From contig NZ_BLIN01000005.1 of the NCBI RefSeq assembly GCF_009811555.1, positions 3,295,501 through 3,359,500 of the forward strand: a stretch of DNA of 64,000 nucleotides, given 5' to 3'. The notes beneath the pieces are model-generated. The model did no database searches. It saw nothing but the letters and a program-made list of their open reading frames with translations, and was not told the DNA's origin. Of this stretch, positions 31,797 through 39,822 are shown piece after piece (position 1 is the first letter of the stretch; the number at the start of each line of letters is the position of its first letter). This DNA is from Streptomyces caniferus (GTDB lineage: Bacteria; Actinomycetota; Actinomycetes; Streptomycetales; Streptomycetaceae). Made by a program: the position numbers and the translations under genes.

Positions 31797-31980
31797 GCAG
31801 GCCCGTCACCGCACCCACAGCCCCGCGCAGCGGACCCCGCCCGCCGCAGGCGCAACGGCGAGCGCACCGCGCAGCGGGCGGGCAACGGCGAGCAACCACC
31901 ACGACGGGACAGCCGACAACGTGGGAAGCCGCCACCAGGCGCAACCCCCACGGCGGGAAAGCCAAAAACGCGGGAAGCCT

Positions 31981-33678
31981 TCAAAGACGTCGGGCCGCCG
32001 CCGCCCCCGCCAACGCGACCAGCGCCATCGTCGCGAACACGGCCACGAACGCCGCCGGATGGCTCGCTACGCCGGAGGCGGCGGTTACCGCGGGGGCATG
32101 CGCAGCAATCTCGCCACCGCCGAACGCGACGAACAACACACCGCTGATCCCCACGAACGTGACGTTGCCCAGCGCGTCCGACATCTGCAGGGAGGCGGAG
32201 TTGCTGCCCGCCTCCTCGGGGCGGGACAGCTTCAGCAGCAGTACGCCGCCGCTGGAGATGTTCAGGCCCATGCCGAACCCGCCCACCGTCCAGGCGGCCG
32301 CCACGATCGCGACGGGCACGCCGTCGAGCAGAGCCAGCGGCACCGTCACGATGGCCGCCGCCAGGAGAACCAGGCCCAGGCCCATCAGCCGCTCCCGGTA
32401 CGGCTCCAGTCGCGGCCGGCTCTGGACGTACGAACCGAGCGCCCAGGTCACTCCGCCGCCGGTGAGGGAGAGGCCGGCGAGGGTGGGGGACAGTCCGCGC
32501 TGGGTGACCAGCATCAGCGGGATGAAGCTCTCGGCGGCGACCAGTGCCCCGGCGGCCAGACCGCGCATCAGCACGATGCTCGGCAGGCCGCGCGCCGCGC
32601 GGAACGTACCGCGGGGCAGCAGGCGCACGATGCCCGGCACCAGCAGGGCCAGTCCGGCGGCCGCGGGCAGCAGTGCGAACCAGTCCGGCTGCTGTCCCGC
32701 GTACTGCAGAAGGCAGGCGCCCACAGCGACGCCCAGGGCGAGCAGACAGCGCCGGTTGCCCAGCACCTGCCGTACGCCGCCGCGCGGGCCCGGCCGCGTA
32801 CGGGGCAGCTTGCGCAGCGCGGGCAGCATCACCGCGAGCGGCAGCAGTATCAGTAGGGGGATGGCGAGGAAGACCCAGCGCCAGCCGAGGTGTTCGGTGA
32901 CGGTCCCGGCGACCAGCGGGCCGACGATCACCGGCACCACCCAGGCCGCCGAGAACGACGCCATGATCGACGGGCGCAGCCGCTCCGGGTAGGCGCGGCC
33001 GACGACCACATACAGCGCGACCACCACCAGCCCGCCGCCGATGCCCTGCACCCCGCGGCCCACGACGAACATCCCCATGCTCTGGGCACCGCCCGCGACC
33101 AGCAGCCCCGCCCCGAAGGCGACGATCCCGCCGAACAGCGGCGCGAGCGGACCGTGCCGGTCGCTCCACTCGCCCGAGAGCGCCATCGCGAACAGGCTCG
33201 CCGTGAAGTAGGCGGAGAACGCGAAGGCGTACAGACCGATGCCGTCCAGGGCACGGGCCGCGACCGGCATCGCGGTGTTCACGGCACTCGCCTCGAACGC
33301 GACGACCGAGACGACCGAGATGATGCCGAAGGTCAGCGCACGGTGCTCCCGGCCGAGGATGCCGCCGACGGCGGGCGCGGACGGGGCGGGCTCGGCGGAC
33401 CCGGTGGATTCGGCGGACCCGGTGGGCTCGGCGGCTCCGGCAGGATGGTCCGCGGTCGCGACGGTGGTGGCCGTGGCGACGCCGATGCCGGGGCCGCTGC
33501 CAGGGCCGGAGTGGGCCTCGGCCTGGGCGTCGGCCTCCCTTTCGGCCTCGGGGCCGGAACTGGCGTGCGTACCAAGGTCCGTGTGCGCATCAAAGTCCGT
33601 GGGCGTACCAAGGTCTGTGGGCGTACCGACGTCTGCGTGCGTGCCGGGGTCGGTCCCGCGGGGGCGGTCAGCGCTCAT
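31981..33678 (-). CDS. MFS transporter with long acidic N-terminal extension
   Basis: 565 residues. About 105 disordered N-terminal residues contain a repeated GTxTDxGTxTD pattern, then about 14 TM spans of a DHA2-type drug/H+ antiporter or related exporter (SGEWSDRHGPLAPLFGG loop; GRGVQGIGGGLVVVALYVVVGRAYPERLRP). Substrate is unknown. ATG 33678; divergent from the hydrolase gene. Confidence 0.85.
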   Translation of the reverse strand: MSADRPRGTDPGTHADVGTPTDLGTPTDFDAHTDLGTHASSGPEAEREADAQAEAHSGPGSGPGIGVATATTVATADHPAGAAEPTGSAESTGSAEPAPSAPAVGGILGREHRALTFGIISVVSVVAFEASAVNTAMPVAARALDGIGLYAFAFSAYFTASLFAMALSGEWSDRHGPLAPLFGGIVAFGAGLLVAGGAQSMGMFVVGRGVQGIGGGLVVVALYVVVGRAYPERLRPSIMASFSAAWVVPVIVGPLVAGTVTEHLGWRWVFLAIPLLILLPLAVMLPALRKLPRTRPGPRGGVRQVLGNRRCLLALGVAVGACLLQYAGQQPDWFALLPAAAGLALLVPGIVRLLPRGTFRAARGLPSIVLMRGLAAGALVAAESFIPLMLVTQRGLSPTLAGLSLTGGGVTWALGSYVQSRPRLEPYRERLMGLGLVLLAAAIVTVPLALLDGVPVAIVAAAWTVGGFGMGLNISSGGVLLLKLSRPEEAGSNSASLQMSDALGNVTFVGISGVLFVAFGGGEIAAHAPAVTAASGVASHPAAFVAVFATMALVALAGAAAARRL

Positions 33679-33914
33679 CGGGCCAGCGTAAGGGCCGTAA
33701 GGCGGTGGTGCCCCTGTCGGAAGACGGGGATCGGGTCGGTCGTCGGTCCTACGCCACCGGGCGGCGGGAGGTATGCCGCGAGCATCGGCCGGCACTGCGC
33801 GGGGAGGCCGCCCCGACACGGCCGCCCCGTGCGAAGCGGCCCGCCCCGCGCCTCGTCGCCACACCGCCCCACGCCACCGCGCGTCTCCTCTCCCTCGTCG
33901 GGCAAGCTGTCCGT

Positions 33915-34778
33915 ATGCCGCACTTCCGTACGTACGACGACGCCGAGCTCCACTACCGCGTGCTCGGCCCGGCCGATTCGCCCCGGCCGCCCCTGGTGTG
34001 CCTGGCCGGCGGCCCCGGGCGGGACGCCGCGTATCTGGGCGACCTCGGCGGGCTGGCCGCAGACCGGCAGCTGATCCTCCCCGACAGCCGCGGCACCGGC
34101 GACTCCCCGGCGGCCGCCGACCCGGCCCGTTACGCCTTCTGGCAGCTCGCCGAGGACCTCGAGGCACTCCGCGCGCACCTGGGCCTGGAGCGGTTCGCGC
34201 TGCTCGCGCACGACGCGGGGGCCGCGGTCGCGCAGGCCTACGCGGCGGGGTACGCACAGCGGCTGACCCGGCTGGTCCTGGTCTGCCCCGGCTCCCGGCT
34301 GCAGGGCGAACTCCCCGACGACGCACAGGAGATCTTCGCCTCGCGGGAGCACGAGGAGTGGTGGCCGAAGGCTTCGGCGGCGGTGCAGCAGCTGGCCGAG
34401 GCGTCCGATATGAGCGAGGTGCGGGAGCTGCTGTTCGCCGCGGCGCCGCTCGCCTACGGACGGTGGGAGGAGCCGCAGCAGGCCCATGCCGCGACGGAGG
34501 GCGAGCAGTTGGGGCCGGTACCGCGGGCCGGGTTCTGGCAGGGCGTGGACGAGCAACTGCGGATGGCGCTGCTGGCCGGGCTGCGCGAGGCGGCCTGCCC
34601 GGTGCTGGTGGTGACCGGCGACCGGGACGGGGTGACGGGCATGCGAGCGGGCGAGCTGGTGGCCGAATCATTCCCCGACGCACGGGTCAGGCCGCTGCAC
34701 GAGGTGGGCCACTACCCGTGGGTCGACGCACCGGAGCTCTTCGCACCACTGGTGGAGGAGTTCCTGCACTCCGCCTGA
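33915..34778 (+). CDS. Alpha/beta hydrolase with Asp at the nucleophile elbow
   Basis: 287 residues. Overall it resembles proline iminopeptidase-like hydrolases: AGGPG oxyanion segment (31-35), DSRGTGDS (57-64) and His266 in EVGHYPWVDAP. The nucleophile elbow reads LLAHDAGAAVA with Asp100 where Ser is usual. Asp nucleophiles occur in haloalkane dehalogenases and epoxide hydrolases. A GDRDG loop near residue 235 supplies the acid. Function is open. Confidence 0.82.
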   Translation: MPHFRTYDDAELHYRVLGPADSPRPPLVCLAGGPGRDAAYLGDLGGLAADRQLILPDSRGTGDSPAAADPARYAFWQLAEDLEALRAHLGLERFALLAHDAGAAVAQAYAAGYAQRLTRLVLVCPGSRLQGELPDDAQEIFASREHEEWWPKASAAVQQLAEASDMSEVRELLFAAAPLAYGRWEEPQQAHAATEGEQLGPVPRAGFWQGVDEQLRMALLAGLREAACPVLVVTGDRDGVTGMRAGELVAESFPDARVRPLHEVGHYPWVDAPELFAPLVEEFLHSA

Positions 34779-34860
34779 GCCCTCCCCCTCCCCGGCCGCC
34801 CGCCGGAGCACTGCCCCACCGACAGCACCAGGCTCCATGAGCACCACTGGATGAACGCCA

Positions 34861-34898
34861 TGTTGCCCCGTGTTGCCCCACGTTGCTCCCTGTTGCAG
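34861..34898. repeat. Short TGTTGC repeats upstream of tRNA-Cys
   Basis: Four spaced copies of [TC]GTTGC (TGTTGCCCC, TGTTGCCCC, CGTTGCTCC, TGTTGCAG) at about 10-base intervals. Just upstream of the tRNA; could be promoter-proximal or chance. Confidence 0.5.
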
Positions 34899-34974
34899 CT
34901 TCATGACACCCCGCCCCGCACCCTTGCCGGGCCCCCCGCCACGCGGCCTACAGTCGGGATCAGCACACCAACCC

Positions 34975-35046
34975 GGCCGTGTGCCCGAGTGGTTCAGGGG
35001 CTCGCCTGCAAAGCGAGTTACGTGGGTTCGAATCCCGCCACGGCCT
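34975..35046 (+). tRNA. tRNA-Cys (anticodon GCA)
   Basis: Complete cloverleaf: acceptor GGCCGTG/CACGGCC (7 bp), anticodon stem CTCGC/GCGAG with loop CTGCAAA (anticodon GCA), T arm GTGGG-TTCGAAT-CCCGC with one G-U pair. The discriminator base is T, as required for tRNA-Cys. CCA is not encoded. Confidence 0.93.
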
Positions 35047-35293
35047 CGATGCGCCGCATGAGCGCCCGCCGCGTGCGAGCCATGCGGAGGCGCACGGGAA
35101 CCGCGTGCTCCGTCCGGAGGCGGCACCCACACCCATGGGGGCCGCCTCCGGGTGCGTGGGGCGCCCGCCCCTCGGCCGGGCGGAGTACTCGCCCGCCCAC
35201 CGGCTGCTCCGCACTCTCGGCCGCGGTGCCGCTCTCCCGAACCGTCCGCCGCAGCGCTCCCCCGCGCCCAGCCGCCATGCCGCTCCCCCTCCC

Positions 35294-36823
35294 TCACCGG
35301 CCGGTGTGCAGCGCGGCCACGAAGCGGTAGGTGTCGTCGGCCTCGCCCTTGTCCGTCGGGCGGCGCAGTTCCACCAGTGCCAGGGGGCGGTCCACCGGCT
35401 CGCCCGTGTCCGGGTCGAAGGCTATGTAGCCGCTGATGCCACGGACCCGGGATCTGCCGTTGGTCTGCTCCAGCATGGCCAGCACCATCCGGGCGGTGAC
35501 CTGGCGGGTGCCGTAGACGCCGACGGCGTTCCGGGCGGCCTTGCCGATGGTGTAGGTGGCGTCATGGCCGAGCATCGCCTGGCCGCTGGCGAGGGCGGAG
35601 GGCGGGCCGCCGACCTCGTCGCGGTAGGCACGCGCGAAGTCCGCGAACGGGCCGTTCCTGGCGGCGCCGTAGACCTCCTCGGATATCCGGGGATGGGTGA
35701 AGGCGGTGTAGTAGACCGTCAGGCGGCTGTACTTCCAGCGTTCGGCGAGGGTGGAGAGCTCGGTGCGGTGCCGGTCGCCGCCGGTGTCGAAGTAGACGCC
35801 CAGCGCACTGGAGCCGGAGAGCACCGTCGTGGGGCAGTGCCGGCCTCCCTCACCGGCCGCCTCGATGAACCGGCGCAGCTCCCGCCCCCGGCCGGCGAAA
35901 TACACCACGTCCGGTGGCTTCGGGTCACCGCAGACCTTGTCGGCGACCAGGGACAGCGCATTGCCCGCCGTCTCCTCCTCGCCCTCCCCGGAGCGGAACG
36001 GGATGACCTCGTCGTCCACCTTCAGGCCCGCACGCCGGGCCGCCGCGGAGAAGTCCTCGTAGAGGGAGGTGTTGTAGTCGTCCTTCTCGTTGCCGTCACG
36101 GATCACCTGGACGCGGTAGCCGGGGTGCTTTTGCTGCTGCTCCTTGAGGTAACCGGCGGCGGCCGCGGTCTGGTCGCGGTTGGGGAAGGAGACCCGGTAG
36201 AACCCGGCCGTACGGGAACTCAGCCCGTCGGCGGCCACGGTCGCGCCGACCATCGGCAGCCCGGCGGCCCGCAGCCGCTTCACGGCGCTCATCGTGCGGT
36301 CGTTGCTCTGTCCGAAGCCCGCCACGGCGACGAGGTGTTCCTTGTCCTTCATCGCGACGAGCTGGTCGACGACCCGTTTCCAATGCCGGTCGCCGCTGCC
36401 GGTGTTGGCGAGCAGCAGCCGGATCTTGGGCAGTGTCGCGCGCTCGGCGTTCAGCGCGCGCTGGGCGAGGTAGGCGCCGCTGACGGCCTGCCGGGTGGCC
36501 TCCGGCCCACGGTCGGCGGAGCCGCCCGACATGGCCTCGATATAGGCGACGGCGACCGACCGCTGCCCGGACTTGGCGACCTTCTCGTTCTCGTCGCGGA
36601 TCTTGGCGCTCAGCCGCTGCATGTTCCCGAAGGCGTAGGCACCGTCCGTGACGCCCACGCACTCACCGCCGGCCATCTGGCGGACGCCGTCGCCGCAGCG
36701 GCCGGCCCGGTCGACGATCTGCAGTGCGGCGGCGACCGCGACCGCCGCCACCACCAGCGCCGAGGCGATCCACAGCCCCCAGCGCCGCGGGGGTCGGGGC
36801 GGTTCGAAGATACGGGTGCTCAC
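35294..36823 (-). CDS. Membrane-anchored ligand-binding (receptor family) protein
   Basis: 509 residues. An N-terminal TM (about 15-35) anchors a periplasmic-binding-protein type I fold like branched-chain amino acid receptors: IRLLLANTGSGD, LVAVAGFGQSND, GLPMVGATVAADGLSS, YRVSFPNRDQ, then YFAGRGRELRRFIE. No transporter permease is adjacent. GTG 36823 overlaps the stop of the NTPase gene (GTGA), so the two are made together. Inference: an extracellular sensor partner of the NTPase. Confidence 0.78.
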   Translation of the reverse strand: MSTRIFEPPRPPRRWGLWIASALVVAAVAVAAALQIVDRAGRCGDGVRQMAGGECVGVTDGAYAFGNMQRLSAKIRDENEKVAKSGQRSVAVAYIEAMSGGSADRGPEATRQAVSGAYLAQRALNAERATLPKIRLLLANTGSGDRHWKRVVDQLVAMKDKEHLVAVAGFGQSNDRTMSAVKRLRAAGLPMVGATVAADGLSSRTAGFYRVSFPNRDQTAAAAGYLKEQQQKHPGYRVQVIRDGNEKDDYNTSLYEDFSAAARRAGLKVDDEVIPFRSGEGEEETAGNALSLVADKVCGDPKPPDVVYFAGRGRELRRFIEAAGEGGRHCPTTVLSGSSALGVYFDTGGDRHRTELSTLAERWKYSRLTVYYTAFTHPRISEEVYGAARNGPFADFARAYRDEVGGPPSALASGQAMLGHDATYTIGKAARNAVGVYGTRQVTARMVLAMLEQTNGRSRVRGISGYIAFDPDTGEPVDRPLALVELRRPTDKGEADDTYRFVAALHTGR

Positions 36824-38904
36824 AGCCACGGCTCCTTTCCGTACTGCTTCGCCTTCCGCAGCAGCGCCGAGGTCCAGGGCACGCTGTCGGCGTGCACCGC
36901 GAGGGTGTGGAAGCGGGCCTGGATCTCGCCGTACAGCTCGGCTGCGGGATCGCCGAGCGGATCGCGGTACGGGTCGCCTATCCGGTCCGTACGGGGGTCG
37001 TCCGGCGGCTCGGGGCCGATCCACACCGCCGCGAGCAGCCGGGTGATGGTCCGCAGCCGCTGCTCCACCGCACCGTCGCCGAGGTGGTCGACCAGCCGTT
37101 CGTAGCGTTCCCACAGCGGCCGGTCGAGGGCGCCGCCGGCCGGGGGGAGCGGGGCGCGCCGCAGTCGGCACAGCTCCGCGCACCAGTCCTCCGGGGCGAG
37201 ACGGTCGAAAGCCTCGTCCAGATAGGCCGCCGCCGCGGCGAGATCACCGCTCGCCAGCGCGTGATACGCCGCGGTGGCCTGCTCCCCCGAGGCGGCCGCC
37301 CGCTCCCGCAGGGCGGCATGCACGGCACGCCACCCGCGCATGCCGGATGCCCCGTCGGTGGTTCCGCCGTCCCCTCCCGTCCCCACATCGGGCTCCGGGA
37401 CCGCGGCGAGCCGGCACAGCAGCAGAAGGCGCAGCAGCGGATGGGGAGTTTCCGAAGGGCCGTCAAAACCCTCGTCGCCGCTGTCGAGGTGCATGGTGCG
37501 CAGCACGTCCGTGCAGAAGTCGGCGAACTCCTCCTGGACGCGGGCGCTCGACTCGTCCCACAGCACCCGGCCCGCCTGTGTCTGGGCCAGATCGACGGCA
37601 GCCGCGGCACGGGCCAGTGCCTGCGCCAGCTCACCGCTCGCCTCGATCGGCAACAGCCGCTCCAGCAGGGCGTCGACGAGGCCCGAGGAGGGCTGCAGGA
37701 CCTGCCGCAGCCGGGCCTCCCAAGCGGCCTCCCCCGGGCATTCGAGCAGGGCTTCCAGCAGCTGCGCGGTGCCCGCCGGATGACCGCGGGTGAGTTCATG
37801 CACCACCCAGCCCAGCCATTGCACACCGTTGTCGGCAGCCGGCACCGGCACCCGGCGTCCTGCCGACCGCAGCACCTCCTTCGCCTGCTGCTCGACCTCG
37901 TGCCGCGCCAGATCGCGCAGCCGGCCCACCACCAGCCCCGTGACGATCGGTTCCGGAACGAACTTCTCCTCCTGCGCGGGCCACCGGCCGGGCAGCGCAC
38001 CGGTCCGCCGCGGCCCGCCGAACGCGAAGCCCTCCAGCGCCGCCGGATAGCTGCCCGCGGTGGCCAGCACCAGCAGCGGGTCGGGCGCCCCCGCCTTGCG
38101 CCGGGCGTCCAACAGCGCTTTCAGGAAGTCGTTGCCCAGGGGACTGTCGACGTTGTCCAGCAGCACCAGGCACTGCGTCGTACGCCGCTTGTCGCCGCCG
38201 CGCGAGCCGTACGACCGGCGCAGATCGTCCAGGAAGGCGTCGAAGAGCACCGCCTCGGCCCGCTGCCGCTCGGCCTCCTCGCGGTCGCCGTAGCGCTGAT
38301 TGAGGTCGATCAGAAAGCCGTCCACGGAGCCGGCGCCCCGGCTGCGACGACGGATGCGCGCCAGTTGCCAGCGCACCCGCAGGCGCGCCCAGTGACGCCG
38401 CCACTCCGGCAGCAGCGGCAGCGCGGCGGTCACCGCCGTCGGGGCGCCGAGGACCGTTGCGGCATAGGTGGCGAGCTGGTTGATCACGTCCGAGCGACTG
38501 CTCGGCGGCCCGACCAGCGCCGCCTCCATCTGCCGTACGGCGGCGTCCCGGTCAGCCGCCTCCATCTGTGCCGCGACGGCGATGGTCAGCAGCCCGAACG
38601 CCGGAAACCGCAGCCGGGTGAAGTCCTTCTTCTTCTCGTTGAGCTGGAAGACCAACGCGGCCAGCACATCGAGCGGCTTGCGGCCCTCCTGCCCCAGCGC
38701 CGCCAGATCGAGACGGGCCACCGGCGCCCGCCGGGCCCAGTCCGCCAGATGCCGCAACACGGTCGTCTTGCCACTGCCGCGCGGCCCCAGCAGCAGCGTG
38801 GCAGGCAGCTCGGGCCGGCTGCCCGGCCTGCGCACCAACAGCTCCTGGACGTACCGTTCCACAGCCCGGTCCCGCCCGGACTCCCCCGCCCACTCCTGTG
38901 GCAT
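36820..38904 (-). CDS. Large P-loop NTPase (STAND/AAA-like)
   Basis: 694 residues. Walker A GPRGSGKTT at about 40-48 and Walker B CLVLLDNVD at about 245-253. The C-terminal 400 residues are helical and repeat-like, as in signal-transducing STAND ATPases. A hydrophobic stretch (about 101-112) and another near 145-165 may touch the membrane. It is coupled to a ligand-binding protein gene. GGGGAG precedes ATG 38904. No precise family named. Confidence 0.72.
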   Translation of the reverse strand: MPQEWAGESGRDRAVERYVQELLVRRPGSRPELPATLLLGPRGSGKTTVLRHLADWARRAPVARLDLAALGQEGRKPLDVLAALVFQLNEKKKDFTRLRFPAFGLLTIAVAAQMEAADRDAAVRQMEAALVGPPSSRSDVINQLATYAATVLGAPTAVTAALPLLPEWRRHWARLRVRWQLARIRRRSRGAGSVDGFLIDLNQRYGDREEAERQRAEAVLFDAFLDDLRRSYGSRGGDKRRTTQCLVLLDNVDSPLGNDFLKALLDARRKAGAPDPLLVLATAGSYPAALEGFAFGGPRRTGALPGRWPAQEEKFVPEPIVTGLVVGRLRDLARHEVEQQAKEVLRSAGRRVPVPAADNGVQWLGWVVHELTRGHPAGTAQLLEALLECPGEAAWEARLRQVLQPSSGLVDALLERLLPIEASGELAQALARAAAAVDLAQTQAGRVLWDESSARVQEEFADFCTDVLRTMHLDSGDEGFDGPSETPHPLLRLLLLCRLAAVPEPDVGTGGDGGTTDGASGMRGWRAVHAALRERAAASGEQATAAYHALASGDLAAAAAYLDEAFDRLAPEDWCAELCRLRRAPLPPAGGALDRPLWERYERLVDHLGDGAVEQRLRTITRLLAAVWIGPEPPDDPRTDRIGDPYRDPLGDPAAELYGEIQARFHTLAVHADSVPWTSALLRKAKQYGKEPWL

Positions 38905-39381
38905 CCCGCTCCCCTCGGCGTCGCGTTCCCCGTGATCCCCGCGATCCCCATGGCCGGTCGGCGCTCACTCCGGCCGCCCTAGGATCCTCCAATTCCCCTG
39001 CGTCGCAAGCACTTTGACTCCCTCTGGCCGCTTCTCCTCCCCCTCGTTCGATGCTGCCCCACGCACCAGAAATCACTCTAAGTGACGCCACTGACAATCT
39101 CGTGACGGAGGGTGAAAGCGCAGGTCGGCGACCGACGCCGCACGGACGCCGCGCCACGCCGCACGCACGCCCCCGCCACGCCGGCCCGCGGACCGGCCAC
39201 ACGCCAACTCCCCCCGCAACACGCCCACGCGCGGACACGGCCACCCGCCAACTCCCCCGCACCAAGCCCACGCACGCGCCTTGGCCGCCCCCGCGTCGGC
39301 ACACCGCACACCGCGTCCGGCACACGGCCCGCCACCGCCACCGCCACAAGCTGACACACATACACCCGCCCACCCCCCGAA

Positions 39382-39590
39382 GGGGGGTGGGCGGCGGGGA
39401 AAAAACCAGGAGGGGGTGGGCGGCGGGGAACGCAAGAGGGGTGGGCGACGGGGAAACCCAGAGGGGGTGGGCGACAGGTTGAACCCCAGGGGGAGGTGGG
39501 CGATAGGGAAAGCCCCAACGGAAGGTGGGCAACGGGGGAACCCCCAGGGGCAGTTCTGACGGCAGCGAACCCCAGGGGGGGCACAACCAG
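39382..39590. repeat. Tandem array of 26-30 bp imperfect repeats
   Basis: About seven degenerate units with consensus GGGGGTGGGCGACGGGGAAA plus CCCCAG. Preceded by CACCCCCCGAAGGGGGGTG, a strong small hairpin. Units differ in length by a few bases, so frame is not kept. Confidence 0.75.
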
Positions 39591-39617
39591 CACCCGCCAA
39601 CCCCACCTCACCCCCCT

Positions 39618-39778
39618 CGGCGGGACAACCCACGGGCCACCCGCCGAGCAACCTCACACCTCGGCGGAAGGCCCCACAGAACACCCACCGAGCAACCTCA
39701 GCCCCTCAGCGGAAGGCCCCACAGAACACCCACCGAGCAACCTCAGCCCCTCAGCGGAAGGCCCCACGGGGCACCCAC
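39618..39778. repeat. Tandem array of 45-bp repeats
   Basis: Two near-identical 45-bp units start at 39662 and 39707, a partial third at 39752, and a degenerate unit at 39618. Core GCGGAAGGCCCCACAG and CACCGAGCAACCTCA. It ends about 45 bases beyond the stop of the large subunit gene. Confidence 0.85.
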
Positions 39779-39822
39779 TACGGCAGCCCCTCCGGCCCCA
39801 TTACCCCCGCCAACCGCCCCTC

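Larger units (their letters stand above)
31266..31980. repeat. Intergenic inverted pair of about 230-bp repeats with hairpins
   Basis: 715 bases without a gene. The left half (about 31376-31613) is repeated in inverted orientation in the right half (about 31728-31960), around a 115-base spacer. Shared blocks include CTCCGACCCGTCCCCTCCCG and its complement, GCAGGCCCGTCACCGCACCC, and GCCCGCCGCAGGCGCAACGG. Each arm carries one long hairpin. The left arm also has an 18-bp tandem duplication (TCCGCTGCGCTTTGCCTG, about 31425-31461). Confidence 0.85.
38905..39822. other. Repeat-rich intergenic region
   Basis: 918 bases without a supported gene. The first part is plain GC-rich sequence and should include the promoter of the NTPase operon. 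From 39382 on it carries two tandem repeat arrays listed separately. Reading frames through the arrays are repetitive in both strands and look non-coding. Confidence 0.6.

Noticed and set aside
34975..35046. tRNA-Cys as an integration site of a mobile element
   Set aside because: No integrase, no duplicated 3' end of the tRNA, and neighbours look chromosomal.
39382..39778. CRISPR-like array
   Set aside because: Repeat units are contiguous with no unique spacers and no cas genes are present.
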